From Pomphorhynchus laevis (taxonomy: Eukaryota; Acanthocephala; Palaeacanthocephala; Echinorhynchida; Pomphorhynchidae), in NCBI GenBank assembly GCA_012934845.2, contig WNNJ02002649.1, positions 1 through 64,000 on the forward strand: a DNA stretch of 64,000 nt. Reading direction: 5' to 3'. The first letter of the stretch is position 1; every line of letters starts with the position of its first letter. Positions 1 through 11,466 of the stretch are shown here, in pieces. The notes under the pieces were generated by a model, which saw only the letters and a program-made list of their open reading frames with translations, had not been told where the DNA came from and searched no databases. The position numbers and the translations under genes are program-made.

Positions 1-985
1 AGCTGCATTTGACCGGATCTCCATTCCCTTCGTTATCTCCTCTCTCAGGTCCCTCGGGTTGCCTGCGTGAATTGTTAACAGGATGGAGATATTGGTGTAC
101 ACCAAGCGGTTCTACTATGAAGACTACCCTGATGCGCGTCAGTTCTACCCTATTACGGGTGTACCTCAAGGATCCCCACTTTCTCCTATCTTATATATTG
201 CTGCATCAATTGTACTATTCAAGAATTTTAAACGTGATCAACATCTAGTGGTATATGCTGATGATATCACAGCCTTGTTCTCTGGACGCAGGTGCAAAGA
301 TGTAATCTCTGACATCAGCCGTTTCTTTTTAAGATTAAAAGATCAGTTGCCCCCATCCAATCTTATTTTAAACTCCTCTAAATCGCATGTGGTAGTCTTT
401 AATGGCGTTTCTGCCACCAAAAAGAAACTTGAGAGACTAGCACCCTCTACTCTCTCCTCCATTTTGCAGCATCAACCACTCCCCATCTTCACGAGTCGAG
501 TAAAATATCTGGGGTTCACCGTTACGGTGAATTGGTCGGCGAAAGCTGACATGGATAGACTTAAACGTATCCTGAAGAAAGCTAGGTGGGCTCTGAAACG
601 GGCCCAGCATCTGTCATTGAATGGGATAACCCAAGTGCGCCTCTGGGGTACTTGGGCTATCTCGGGATTAGTCTTCTTCTCACGAGGACGTCCCCCAGAA
701 CAAAGACTAAGGTTTCTCAAGCTCCTCATCTCGAGATTACCAACCATAGTCCGCCTTGACTGGATTCTTAGGTGTGTGAGATACCCCGAATGGTTGAGTC
801 AGAGGGCGGTGCGATGGTGCGGCCGAGGGGCTCAGATCCCTCTGGACCTGAGGCAGTGAATATAAGTTGAAGATTTCAAAATACGCGTCGTGAACGGCTT
901 CTATTTAAAGTTGTCTTTTGCATGTTTTTGTTTCTTAAGTTTTTATCGGTTATATAGTTATTAATAAAACCCTTATTTATTTATG
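1..985 (+). mobile_element. LINE family A, copy A1 (3' part of ORF2 and 3' UTR)
   Basis: The reading frame starting at base 2 encodes the reverse transcriptase palm and the region after it. It carries the motif-B-type block GVPQGSPLSPILY and the catalytic box YADDITALF, followed by a long basic tail, and it ends at 859. The element enters from outside the window, so its 5' end is unknown. A TGA at 68-70 interrupts the frame where copy A2 has a sense codon (arginine), so this copy is dead. The 3' UTR runs to an AT-rich tail with AATAAA near 962-967. It is about 85-90% alike by eye to A2 at 7560-11440. Family placement (I/R1/Jockey-like APE LINE) comes from A2, where ORF1 knuckles and the endonuclease are visible. 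Confidence 0.9.
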
Positions 986-1132
986 TTCAGAATTTTTTTA
1001 ATTTTATGATTAACAGTTATATATCTACATATGTTCATTTGTCGATAATTTCTGTATGCAGATGTCTTCGTATAGATATACTACTCGCAAAATGATGTAT
1101 CAGTTAAAAATATTAAGAATCGAAGGCACATT
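986..1132. other. AT-rich spacer between LINE A1 and the GH31 gene
   Basis: There is no coding frame and no recognised repeat. It separates the LINE tail from the convergent GH31 3' end. Confidence 0.5.
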
Positions 1133-1138
1133 TTTATT
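1133..1138 (-). terminator. Likely polyadenylation signal of the GH31 gene
   Basis: AATAAA on the minus strand lies 48 bases past the GH31 stop codon, a normal place for a cleavage and polyadenylation signal. It is the first such hexamer downstream. In AT-rich DNA a chance match is possible. Confidence 0.5.
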
Positions 1139-1185
1139 ACTAATGCATTTAAAATAAAGCATTTTAATACTTAGGCATGATTAAT

Positions 1186-3882
1186 TTATAGTTCGAATTT
1201 GCTCGCTCTCTCGTTGCTAAATATCCAACGAATACTGATTGATTCTGGCCCGTTTAGATTCGTATTCATATTATTGATTTTAAGTATGTGTCCATTTTGT
1301 GTAAACGGTATTTGTATACCGTTTGCAGTAACAGATATTATCCTATTCCTAGTAAAGCCGCCGATTGTAATATTTTGTAGCATCATTCGCTGTAAAAACA
1401 TAGTTTTTCTTTTCGATATAAGAAGTGTTTCTTCGTGAAGATAGAAGTCCAAAAGTGTATTTTGCGTATCTAACAGTGCTAAACCATCATCCCAGTACAT
1501 ACTACCTTCCACCATTTCGTTATAAAATGGAAGCGTAACAAGCAAGGAGAAATTTGCGATTTTAACGTTTTGCAAAAGATTCATGCTTTCGTTAACCGAC
1601 ATCATGGGAATTATACATCCCGGTTTTGTATACAAGCCTATAGTAAAATCTGTTACGGGTACGTTTATGTATTCATTTACTGGTTCTACAATTTCAAGAT
1701 CTGGAAATGTGTACCATATCTCCTCTTCCTTCGGTAGAAAAACTGAAAGCATATTTACACCTCGATTAAGCACGGGTGCTACCATAATAGATCTCCCTAT
1801 GAAAAATTGTGTATCTAGCCATCGTGCCACCGAGTTCTGTGGATATAAGTAGAACAATGGTTGTATAACTGTTTGTATATTTTTTGAGGCCTGGTAATGT
1901 GATGTATACCAGAAAGGCAATAGCGAGTAACGCATCATTAATGCTTGTTTCATAACACTTCTCGAAGGTTCACTCCATATTGCTGGATCTTGATGACGTT
2001 GACCGAACGTATTGTGATTTCTCATAAATGGTAAGAAGGCCCCTAGCTGCATCCATCTCATGCAAAGTTCTTCAGTGGTTTCCTCGTTAAAGCCACAAAT
2101 ATCTGGACCAACAAATGAAATACCAAACATGTTATAGACTATTGCTTCTGGAATACTATAATAAAGGTCATCCCATCTCGCATAGTTATCGCCTGTCCAA
2201 TGAGCAGCCCACTTTCCCGTTCCTGTGTAGTGTGCACGCGTGAGTACGAAGTGCCGTCGGTTTGGATCTAGCTCTTGCAGTACTTCCATAGTAACTTTCG
2301 ATTCTATCATTCCATAAATGCTGTGCATATCATAATGCAAACCAGCATGATGCTTACTTGATGCACAAATTGTTCTAGACCTTAGTATCCCTTCAGCTAT
2401 TTTTGGTACATACCAAGGATTTTCCCATTTGTTATCAGGACATCCGTTGACCGATCCATTTACAAATAATGCTGGTTCATTCATATCAATCCAAAGTCCA
2501 TCAAGTGGAGCAGTTGCGTTAAACATCATAATTTCATTTTTCCACCATTCATGTGCGTTTGGATGTGTAAAGTCAGGCATATAGCAATCTCCCGGCCATA
2601 CATTAGCAATCAATATTGAACCGTCATCTTTCTTAATAAATAAATCATGTTTCATACCTTTATCAAATGCTTGATATGTGCCTGGTGGCTCTTTTGATCC
2701 TATGCAAGGATCATTAATAGGTATGTAATGCATGTCATTACTGTGCAGTTCATCAACAAGTTCTGGTAAACCTGCCCATTTTACAGTGTCATATGTAAAC
2801 ACTAAGAATTTTCGCATTGTGTCAATATCCGTCCATTGTGTGTCATATGGGAAATTAGTGGATTTCATTCTATTCATGACAGCTCGTAAATCATTAATAT
2901 CAAGATATCCATATCTGCAAAGGTGAAATCCCATTGCCCACATTGGTTGAAAATATGGTGGACTGACTATACTCCAATGTTGGCGAACAACATCTTCGGC
3001 TGTTGGGCCACTGTACACAAACAAATCAATGATTCCACCAATTGTACGAAGCGTAATTGCCGGCATTGGCTGTAAAACAGCATCCATTGCATTTGCGTTC
3101 ATAAAGAAGAATCCGCCTGCTATTCCATTGTCATCTATATACATAGCAAATGGATTAACCCCGTAAAGATTTTTGTGCAGTTCAGGAAATTGATCTCTTG
3201 TCCAGAATGACAGTGTCTGCCAGCTAGTTGTTAAACGCATAGGATTTCTATGTTCTCCTAACCCGTAGACAAAATATGACGGCAATAAAGTACTGAATTG
3301 AATAAACTGATCACTGTAAAGCAAGGGTGCTATTGACGTATCAATTATTACTTGATTGGTAAGTATGTTTACGACCTTAAGTGAAAATGGATATGATTTC
3401 ACTTGTATGTCGTAGTTCATTTGTAACGGTTCATTATTACTGTCATCTTTAGTGTATACATAAGGAACTTCAAAGCGTTTATTGGCAGGATCCACAATAC
3501 GAATTCGAGCAATTGTTGATGAAACAAATATTAATTCAACGTTTAGTTTTAAAATTTCATCTGGCAGAAAAGCAGACTGACCTAATTCTTTTTCAATTGT
3601 ATACCTGTATCCATTACTCATCTTTTCAATTAATGTAACCTTATAAGCTGAATAGTCTTGTGGAAAATAACACATAGGAACATTTGGATTTGTCTCAGCA
3701 AGATTATCATTCCAACAACAACCTCGTTTTACACACTCCTCTTCATTTGCATCAGGGCCTGGATGACAGTCAAAACGATTATTGTCTTGAGGTATATTAC
3801 ATACTTGACTAGTTGCCAAAGAAATTAAACATATAACACCAATTGTTAGTTTGCTTGACAAATAATCATATACTTTAGCCAT
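1186..3882 (-). CDS. Alpha-glucosidase, glycoside hydrolase family 31, with N-terminal trefoil domain (lysosomal acid alpha-glucosidase/maltase type)
   Basis: Predicted secreted or lysosomal enzyme that hydrolyses terminal alpha-1,4-glucosidic bonds in glycogen or maltose. The first ATG is at 3882, giving 898 residues; the frame is open slightly upstream, but only with a TTG. Residues 1-25 look like a signal peptide. Residues 28-74 form a P-type trefoil (six-cysteine pattern, CNIPQ...GCCW...MCYFP). Then come the beta-sandwich N domain and a (beta/alpha)8 barrel. The nucleophile is Asp466 in WIDMNE, the acid/base is Asp565 in HWTGDN, and the second GH31 signature is GAFLPFMRNHN. Human GAA has 952 residues, so the length is near full. 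The gene has no intron, which is unusual for animal GH31 genes. It stands alone among repeats. The gut-type maltases share this domain order, so substrate and location remain inference. Confidence 0.95.
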   Translation of the reverse strand: MAKVYDYLSSKLTIGVICLISLATSQVCNIPQDNNRFDCHPGPDANEEECVKRGCCWNDNLAETNPNVPMCYFPQDYSAYKVTLIEKMSNGYRYTIEKELGQSAFLPDEILKLNVELIFVSSTIARIRIVDPANKRFEVPYVYTKDDSNNEPLQMNYDIQVKSYPFSLKVVNILTNQVIIDTSIAPLLYSDQFIQFSTLLPSYFVYGLGEHRNPMRLTTSWQTLSFWTRDQFPELHKNLYGVNPFAMYIDDNGIAGGFFFMNANAMDAVLQPMPAITLRTIGGIIDLFVYSGPTAEDVVRQHWSIVSPPYFQPMWAMGFHLCRYGYLDINDLRAVMNRMKSTNFPYDTQWTDIDTMRKFLVFTYDTVKWAGLPELVDELHSNDMHYIPINDPCIGSKEPPGTYQAFDKGMKHDLFIKKDDGSILIANVWPGDCYMPDFTHPNAHEWWKNEIMMFNATAPLDGLWIDMNEPALFVNGSVNGCPDNKWENPWYVPKIAEGILRSRTICASSKHHAGLHYDMHSIYGMIESKVTMEVLQELDPNRRHFVLTRAHYTGTGKWAAHWTGDNYARWDDLYYSIPEAIVYNMFGISFVGPDICGFNEETTEELCMRWMQLGAFLPFMRNHNTFGQRHQDPAIWSEPSRSVMKQALMMRYSLLPFWYTSHYQASKNIQTVIQPLFYLYPQNSVARWLDTQFFIGRSIMVAPVLNRGVNMLSVFLPKEEEIWYTFPDLEIVEPVNEYINVPVTDFTIGLYTKPGCIIPMMSVNESMNLLQNVKIANFSLLVTLPFYNEMVEGSMYWDDGLALLDTQNTLLDFYLHEETLLISKRKTMFLQRMMLQNITIGGFTRNRIISVTANGIQIPFTQNGHILKINNMNTNLNGPESISIRWIFSNERASKFEL

Positions 3883-4075
3883 ACTAACTATTAAGAACAA
3901 ATCGCATGTCAGAAAAAATTGAAAATAAAATAAAAACGTTTTAGAATGAACTACTTTAAATAAATTATTAAATAGATGATCTACTATATATTGAATTTTG
4001 ATTTAATATATGTCTATATATAAGAAATGTATGCGAATGCCGAACCGTTGCTATATATATTGGCTCGGTTAGTTT

Positions 4076-4122
4076 ATATATAATTCGTCAGTGTGTTATA
4101 ATATATATAATTCGTCAGTGTG
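4076..4122 (+). repeat. Short direct duplication upstream of the GH31 gene
   Basis: A 21-base block containing ATTCGTCAGTGTGTT occurs twice, separated by a few bases. It lies about 200 bases upstream of the GH31 start. No function is evident. Confidence 0.7.
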
Positions 4123-4233
4123 TTCAAACCACGGTCTGGGGTCCCTTGCAGACTCATTGTTATGTAATTAGTACAATATATAACCAGACAAACGTTTACG
4201 TTTATTTAATTAAATCGACAAATTTGGCAAAAA

Positions 4234-4255
4234 CGTTTCGGCACTACGCCTTCAG
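4234..4255 (-). ncRNA. Degenerate hammerhead-like core of Penelope type
   Basis: On the minus strand CTGA is followed by a GGC/GCC mini-stem with a five-base loop, then GAAACG. This is the arrangement of the minimal hammerheads known from Penelope-like element terminal repeats, except that the canonical CTGATGA is shortened to CTGAA. The sequence after GAAACG is T-rich, also as in those elements. No full three-stem fold can be written, so it is probably a dead remnant. Confidence 0.4.
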
Positions 4256-4317
4256 TTATCACAGTTATTTTGGCTGCACATTGCATACATAGTACATTTC
4301 TGGAAGAATTTATTCAA

Positions 4318-4515
4318 TAAGCGAAAACGCAAGATTATTAAACATAGTGCTGGGCTTTCACAAACCGCATTCGCAAATCAAGAGAATCATACTGGATTTG
4401 GCAGTAAATGTGCGATAAATCATTAAACAATAACGACAATCCTTTTGAAGTTCTTCAAGGATTGAAATTTCCCGAAAGCCCACCACTATGTTTAAGAATT
4501 TTGCGTTTTCGCTTA
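4318..4515. mobile_element. Small non-autonomous inverted-repeat element (MITE), possibly Tc1/mariner-type
   Basis: The left end starting AGCGAAAACGCAA and the right end matching its reverse complement form terminal inverted repeats of about 39 bases with a few mismatches. Both ends are flanked by TA, the target duplication made by Tc1/mariner transposases. The interior (~120 bases) has no coding capacity. The size (~194 bp between the TAs) fits a MITE. The transposase family is inferred only from the TA. Confidence 0.7.
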
Positions 4516-4542
4516 TATAAGCAAAACATATATAATATCAAC

Positions 4543-4681
4543 GAAACAAAGAGTTATTTATTTTACGTTTCGTTACTTTTCGTAACTTCTTCAATCTAAA
4601 ACAAAACTAACACATGTCTCGTTTTATATTGGAGAAGTTACGAAAAGTAACGCAACGTAAAATACATAACTCTGTTTTGCT
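4543..4681. repeat. Fold-back (imperfect palindrome) repeat
   Basis: Two ~60-base arms in inverted orientation, each containing a version of CGTTACTTTTCGTAACTTCT, surround a short spacer. A transcript would form a long hairpin. It lies directly beside the MITE and may be a second inverted-repeat element. There is no coding content. Confidence 0.7.
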
Positions 4682-4777
4682 GATCACATATACAAGTCTC
4701 TAATATTTGAATTGTATTCAATGAGTCTCAGCTATATCCCTTTAGATGTGCTTAGTTAATATTAAAATCATATATAT

Positions 4778-4860
4778 ATTACATTGGCAAAGACGACAAA
4801 AACTTTTATTTAACGTTTTGAAATTACGTTCTTTATCAAATTGTGTGTTTAAGCTGTAAA
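4778..4860 (-). other. Possible decayed Penelope-type terminal fragment
   Basis: Read on the minus strand, a TTGATAA...AAAACG block followed by a T-rich run resembles the CTGA...GAAACG layout at 4234-4255. Divergence is high, so this is only a resemblance. Confidence 0.25.
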
Positions 4861-7139
4861 TATTTTTTAAGTTTACAACCGCTGCTATATACATAGGTTG
4901 AATTATTGAAAAGTGGAAACCACCGTTTTTTTAAAATTTATCATTTGCTAAGTTTGATTATGTCAAATTCGAAATTTTGACTTTTGTAAATAAGCATTGG
5001 TTTGTTTCGTTTTTATGATTTATTATTAAAAGTAAACACTTATGAATAATGTGATGATAATAAAATTAAAAATGATTTAAAATATTCTTAGTATTATGAA
5101 ACTACAAAGTAGTTTAACATGTATTTTATGTATTGTTTTAACAATATGCCATACAAAATTCTAAACAACAAATATAAAATTAAAAATTAAATAAATATTT
5201 AACTTTTTTTAAATATATCTTTAAAGTTAAAAATTGTAGCCAACGATGTTTGTAGTATCCATAAATAATATTTAGAAGCAGAACATCTCAAAATATGTTT
5301 AAATGACACCACTTATGATTGTGCTCACAAGTCTACAGATAAGAAATAAATCTTACATTCGAATGCTGGATAAATTGACATAGTCATAGTTTGAATTGAG
5401 TATAATACGAAATGTAGTAACACTGGCAAAAAACTATTTCACCATAACTTAGTTTGTGTGATAGGGAAAACTGAGTCGGGATTGGCTTAATGGCATTGGA
5501 CAGGTAATACTCTTGTGGAATGACTTGTCAGCAAATCGTGTAGTGAATTTGTAGAGTAAAGAAGGTAACATTATCGCAAAAATGAATTTTGCAATTATCA
5601 TTTTCCACATTATGTATGTAAGTATAAAAATAATATGACTTAGAATGTCTGGCCAACAATATAAATTAAAGAAAATTGGTATTTGATGAAATTTTTTAAT
5701 CAAAAAATAAGAAAATTAATGACATTAAAAACATTAACATTTTCACTTATGATGTGTGAAACATCATTGTAGTACTAAATATTCATTGCTGTGATTAAAT
5801 GAACATTTCGTATAGTTGTTTAGAAGACTGCTTTAATATTCTATTCTCACAAGCAGCAGAGAACTCTAATTTCACAGCAGTGGAAGTGTTCAAATGGTAT
5901 AACACTTGACGAATATTTTTTAAGCATAAATGATCAAGATTGAAATATATGTGTTATACATGGAATTAATAGAAAATCCAAGAGATAAAACAGCTTTATT
6001 TTTCCTTGGTCATTTAAATCAAATTAAGGAAATAGAATTGAAAATAATTAATGACGGTAGAAAATAGTCAAAAATTTCCATTGAGATGTATTAGGCAAAT
6101 AAAAAGGCATGCATTCATTTGAGTATATCTTATTTACAACTATTCGCAATGACGTTTAGCTGTAAATCGTGTTCAATTAGGGGATGGACTTGCAAGTTAA
6201 TTAATGTAAGAAGAATGTTATGTGTAAAGATCGATGTTATCTGCATATTTAAATATATGGAAACTTAAGATTTATTAGTTCTTCAAACACAAAAGCAGTA
6301 AATGTTGGCTTGTTAAAACTTCAAAAAAGTATTTTAATGCTTTATAATTTGTTTTTAGCGAATCATCCGAGAGAAACCAAGATTATTAGTTCTCATTTGC
6401 AAGATATTTATTAGATGTGCTGATTTGTTAAAATGTGTTGAAATGTGTTGATTTGTGTCGATAAAATATTCCGTCATACATAATTAAATCGTTATTATTA
6501 GGATATGAGACCACATTTCTGCGCAATGTATTTATTTTTACTCTATTCGTATTTGGCAATTAGACACTTAATTCAAAATAAACATGGAAATTATTATTAC
6601 TAATATAATAAATATGGTTTTTATTTCGATCTGATAATAATATGTATAGCCGCTCATAAAAAAAATATTGTTTTAAATTTAAAATAAAACTGTTTATCAT
6701 TAAAATGCTCTTTATATTCTTTCACAAAAACTTTAAGTTTTTGCGCAGACTTGTAGAACTAACTAATTTAGCGCATTTATATTACTAGAAAATTCAATAA
6801 AAAATTTAATTTGCAGAATTAAAATATAATATATTTATCATTGCAAACTAATATACAATATAAAATGAAATCTATTTTAATTATATTTTTCTGGTACTTA
6901 AAGTTATCAAAAACGACGAATAAATATATGTAATTGAATGCAGCTTAATCAATATGTTTTATACTAAATAAATAGTTCGTTAACTATTTGTTAATATTTA
7001 AATGTACATTATTTTGAAAAGACAACGTCTTTATGATGTCTATTGAAGAAATATCTGCAACTTTTTCTGGGTGTCATAAACGGTAGGTTGTTAATGACCT
7101 GATTTGTCGTGTTGAAATGTGAAGTAATGTTATTTACAA
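4861..7139. other. Long AT-rich non-coding stretch
   Basis: I see no convincing gene. An 84-codon hydrophobic open frame on the minus strand (5449-5703) matches nothing I recognise and is within chance expectation for such AT-rich DNA. Short direct repeats of a TGTGTTGAAATG type occur near 6430-6460. Confidence 0.5.
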
Positions 7140-7260
7140 TTAAATAAAAAATTAAAAAATATATAAACCATCCAATTATTTTTAACAGTAAATTTAAACT
7201 ATTTAAAGGAACGTTTTTATGGATTGTAAATAATACAATCTACATTAGAATAGATATTAC
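7140..7260 (+). mobile_element. Decayed Penelope-like 3' coding fragment
   Basis: Nucleotide resemblance to the end of the Penelope-like coding region at 60690-60790 is visible: a block like AAATTTAAACT followed by TTATGGAT, then AATAATAC and CATTAGAATA. The copy is short and very degraded. Confidence 0.4.
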
Positions 7261-7595
7261 ACCAGGAAATCATAATATTATGTATAGTATTAATATGAAT
7301 TAATATAAATTTATAATATTAATAAATGCATTAATATAATTTATTTAAATTAATATAAATTAATATTAATCTCAATATTAATTTATGTATCGTACAGCAT
7401 ACTTAGACTAAGTTAACTGATCTTATGTGTAATATCGATGGCATCAAATTTCAGTTCTTGTGTAGAAGCTTATATTATTTATACTTTAAATTCTTATCTT
7501 ATGAGCATTACCATCCCTGCTCGGTTTGATGACAATCCACTAAGACTCGTACATGTTACATACTTGTTTTAAATTCGTTCCAATAAAATCAAAAA

Positions 7596-8787
7596 ATGAA
7601 TGCTAAAACGCTATCGGAGCTTCAAAGCTCTACAACTTTTGGTGATTTTACAATGAAATATGGTAGTAATGAACGATATGGTTCAATTCTTTCGTCTACT
7701 GGAGACAATTCTAATCAGGTTAGTGATGTTTCGTGTTTATTAAATGCAGATAAGGGGCTGCTACCCCCGATTCCAAAATTAGCTAACCTGTGCATCATCA
7801 ATTCAAAAAAACCAATAGAGAAACACAATCTCTTCTCAACCTTTTTGCGAAAGTTTGTATCAATTCATCCAAACAGGGTGCTGTTCAATTCAGTGAAGAT
7901 TTTGGACAATACTGTAAGAGTTTCCTTCCCGAATGCCTCTTTATTAAAGGAATACAAAGATTATTTTGACAAGCACCTTTTGGACTCTGGTTCCATAACG
8001 TTGAAACCCCTTCAGTGCTCAGTTAAAATATCTAATTTTCCATTGTTTCTAACAGAAGAAGATTTGATAACTCTGAAAAAATTGTATGGCCTCCAATCAG
8101 TGAGGCAAGTCCTAGGTAAGGGGGCGACCCCTCCCAGTGGCTTTTGCAAATACAGATCTTGATTCCGGACTGCTTCTTTCTAAATCGTCAGCGAATCCTT
8201 TCCTAGGTTTTAACTTAGGATTCACACTAATTGACGAAGACCGACTCACATTCCTACACTGTAACAAGTGCCATGCCTGGGGCCACTGGTACTCTACATG
8301 CAGCAAGGCCTTGGTATGCGGTGTTTGTGGTGCTGGGGATTGTCAGTATGCTTTAAAAGGGGAAAGATGTCAGGCCTCCTCCTCTTGCGCTAATTGTGGA
8401 GGGGAACATCCGGCCTGGTCAAGGCGCTGCAGAATATTTAAAGAATATAAACAACTGTTTGTTAAGCCTAGAACCCCGATCAACTACGCCTCTGCTGCTG
8501 GTTCATCAGCCGACCGGATGTCAAACGCTGACATCATTCAACTTCTTGATAACCAGAAACGAGTAATTTTTTCGCAATTTCAAACAATGATTGGACCTCT
8601 GCTATCCTCTTTTGTAGGGACAACAGCTGCCCCCATGCCTAACGAGCTTAAAACCCCCCACTCCAAGAAGAGGGGGGCTTCGGCCAGAACAGTCCCACCC
8701 CCCAAGGTGGGGAAGATGATCAAGGATAAGAAGGCTTCTCTGGGAAATGAAGATATTGCCCGGGGGTACGACCCGCGACGGGGCTAG
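7596..8787 (+). pseudogene. LINE A ORF1, gag-like protein with CCHC zinc knuckles
   Basis: RNA-binding protein of the LINE particle. It starts at ATG 7596; the N-terminal ~175 codons are low complexity and then an RRM-like stretch. Around 8125 the frame shifts by one base and continues as 8137-8787. The second part holds clustered knuckles: C-N-K-C-x4-H-x4-C, a second cysteine cluster starting CGVC, and C-A-N-C-x4-H-x5-C, followed by a basic, proline-rich tail. Such knuckle arrays are typical of I, Jockey and R1 ORF1 proteins. The frameshift makes this copy non-functional unless read through. It ends about 70 bases before ORF2. Confidence 0.85.
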
Positions 8788-8859
8788 TGGCAGTGAGGGT
8801 AACCCTCCTGCACCTAGCTCTGTCTAGGTTGGCATCCCCCTTCTAACTAATTTAGCCCA

Positions 8860-11288
8860 ATGGTGAGTAAACCTGAGCCTTTATCACTGAATATTCTTTA
8901 GTGGAATTCGGGAGGTGCTTCTGCCCTTAGACTTTTATCTGGTAGAGACGCAGATGTTATAGTCCTTCAGGAGACGCGGTCTATCCGTCTCCCCCAGGAC
9001 ATTACTCGATTTATCCCAAAGCAAATTTGTTCCCACTATACTCCGTACATAACCCCACCTCACTCCTCTTCATCTCAAGGACTCTTGACCCTAGTTAAAT
9101 GCTCTTTAAGGTCCTCCCTACTGCTAAATTACTCTTGTCCTGCCCAGTCTTGTCTAGTAGCTTCACTCGTTAAGAACGGTAAATGCCTCAGTCTAGCCAA
9201 CGTCTACATTCGTCCTGGAGAGATTCACAAGAACCGTGACCTTCTGGATGGTATTATCGATAGCGGCTATGACATTGTACTAGGTGACTTCAACGACAGA
9301 ACTGGTCGTTGGATTAATGCTGCTCTCCGCAGAGCCAGGAACGGTTATCTTATTCACAAACCACCGTCCCCTACATTTCATTGCACATCAACGAATTCAC
9401 TCCTCGACCTATTACTGCTCCACGAGAGATGGTTGTTAAAACCCTTCTGCACGGAGCAGTCGCGACAGCATCTGTCCACATCTCATGATCTAATTCGCTG
9501 GCGGATAGAGGAGGATACGCTGCTTCGGAGAAGATTCCACTTTGACCCGATCAGAGTGGCTTTCTTCCAAGCTGCTATCCAACGCTTCCCCCGAATTGGT
9601 AATGAGAATTTAACCGAATTTAATTCCTACCTCTCTTCGCAAGCTACCGCATTGCTTTCTACAACCTATAAAGGTCGCATTTTCAATCCCACTCCGACGA
9701 AACTCAAGGTTCTAGCAAAACTACTGAACCTCCCTAATCTCTCTTCTTCCGCCAGACAGACTCTCTCGAATGAATACTGGCGCACCAGATATTGGTTCCA
9801 GCTGAGTAGGGATAGGGCGAGCATTGCTCGTCTTAACCCTTCTCAGTCTTCCTTTTGGAAGATTTTCAAGAAGAAGAAGTTTGCTTGTTGGAGGGATAGG
9901 GCCTTGGGTTGGATCGGTAGAATTGGCCTTGATAAAGTTTTAGAAGAGTCACTTGCCTTACACAACTATGGAGCCACTCAATCTCCGCAACCAATCCCGC
10001 CTTGGGGAGACTTCAGGAGTAGAGACTTATCTGTCACAGATATTCTTAACGCCTGGGGGCCTCTTCCAAGCACCTCCAAAACCGTCGCTCCACTCTCTTC
10101 TCGTGTCTGTCAGCTTTTGACAACCGATCAAAGAAGGGAGGTGGCCATCACAATGCTATTAGCCACCCCATTAGCAAGAGAATTTTTATTCCAAAAAAGT
10201 TTCCGGTCTCTTGTCCTAAAGACCTGCGGCCCATTTCGATTCAAAATTCCCTCGTATCGATCTACGAAAAAGCGCTTGCGCGTAGAATCCGCGATCATCT
10301 GATTAGGCGAAATTTAATCCCACCTGGTTTCCATGGGTTTGTCAAAGGTCGCTCGGTCCATTCAGCAGTTGGTGAAGTGCATCGGTTTTGTCAGGAGAAC
10401 AGTCATCAGCTAGCTGTGGCAGTTTTCCTTGATTTTTCCGCTGCATTTGACCGCATCTCCATTCCCTTTGTTATCTCTTCTCTCAGGTCCCTCGGGTTGC
10501 CTGCGAGAATTGTTAACAGGGTGGATATACTGCTGTACACCAAGCGATTTTATTATGATGACGACCCTGATGCGCGTCAGTTCTACCCTATTACGGGTGT
10601 GCCTCAAGGTTCACCACTTTCTCCAATCTTATATCTTGCTGCCTCAATTATTCTATTTAAAATATTTAAACGTGAACAACGTCTAGTGGTGTACGCTGAT
10701 GACACCACAGCCCTGTTCACTGGACGCAGGTGCAAAGACGTAGTCTCGGACATCAGCCGCTTCTTTTTAAGATTAAAAGACCAGTTGCCTAGATCCAACC
10801 TTATTCTAAACTCCGCTAAATCGCAGGTGGTTGTCTTTCATGGCTCCCCTGCAACCAAGAAAAAACTTAAGAGACTAGCACTCTCTACGCTCTCCTCCAT
10901 ATTTGCATCCGAACCACTCCCTGTCTTCACAAGTCGAGTAAAATACCTGGGGTTCACCGTTTCGGTGAACTGGTCGGCGAAAGCCGACCTGGATAGACTC
11001 AAACGTATCCTGAAGAAAGCTAGGTGGGCTCTGAAACGGGCCCAGCATCTGTCGTTGAATGGGAAAACCCAGGTGCGCCTTTGGGGTACCTGGGCTATCT
11101 CGGGATTAGTCTTCTTCTCAAGAGGACGTCCCCCAGAGCAAAGGCTAAGGTTTCTTAAGCTCCTCGTCTCTCGTTTACCCAACATCGTCCGCACCGATTG
11201 GATTCTTCGGGAGGTGAAAGACCCCGGGTGGTTCAATCGGAAAGCGGCGTGCTGGATTGGTTGGGGGCTCAGATCCCCATTGATTTGA
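8860..11288 (+). pseudogene. LINE A ORF2: APE endonuclease and reverse transcriptase
   Basis: The frame begins at ATG 8860. The endonuclease shows WNSGGASALRLL, LQETR, VLGDFNDR and TSHDLIRW, matching the asparagine, glutamate, aspartate and histidine sites of APE nucleases. The reverse transcriptase follows with FLDFSAAFDRI (motif A), GVPQGSPLSPILY (motif B) and YADDTTALF (motif C). Breaks: a TAG at 8899-8901, where copy A5 has CAG, and a ~25-base deletion near 10175 that shifts the frame before the palm. The RT part (10377-11288) is intact. An active element would nick DNA and prime reverse transcription on the target. This copy looks dead but young. Confidence 0.9.
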
Positions 11289-11466
11289 GGCCTTAATAGG
11301 AAGAAGACAAAGAAATTGTTGACCTATTTTTTCTGTTGACTGACTGTTTATTTTTTTAACGGACTTCTTGTTAAACGACACTTCCATTTATGTATTTTTA
11401 TTAATAAAGTCTTATTATTAAATTTTTTTTAGATTATAACAATTTATTAAAATTTTAATTGTACAA

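Larger units (their letters stand above)
7560..11440 (+). mobile_element. LINE family A, copy A2, nearly complete
   Basis: This is the best family A copy. It has ORF1 with zinc knuckles (7596-8787), ORF2 with an apurinic-type endonuclease and reverse transcriptase (8860-11288), and a ~150-base 3' UTR ending in an AT-rich tail. The combination of a gag-like knuckle ORF1 and an APE endonuclease places it in the I/R1/Jockey group of non-LTR retrotransposons. The clade call is inference. It meets the minus-strand element 11467-13451 tail to tail. The three sibling copies A3-A5 lie 5-10 kb downstream, and A1 lies at the left edge. Confidence 0.9.

Noticed and set aside
253-262. CTGATGA matches inside reverse transcriptase frames
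   Set aside because: They are the codons for the A-D-D of the YADD box (GCTGATGA) and recur in every such RT. Not ribozymes.
5449-5703. 84-codon hydrophobic minus-strand open frame
   Set aside because: No recognisable domain, no neighbouring exons, and length within chance for AT-rich DNA.
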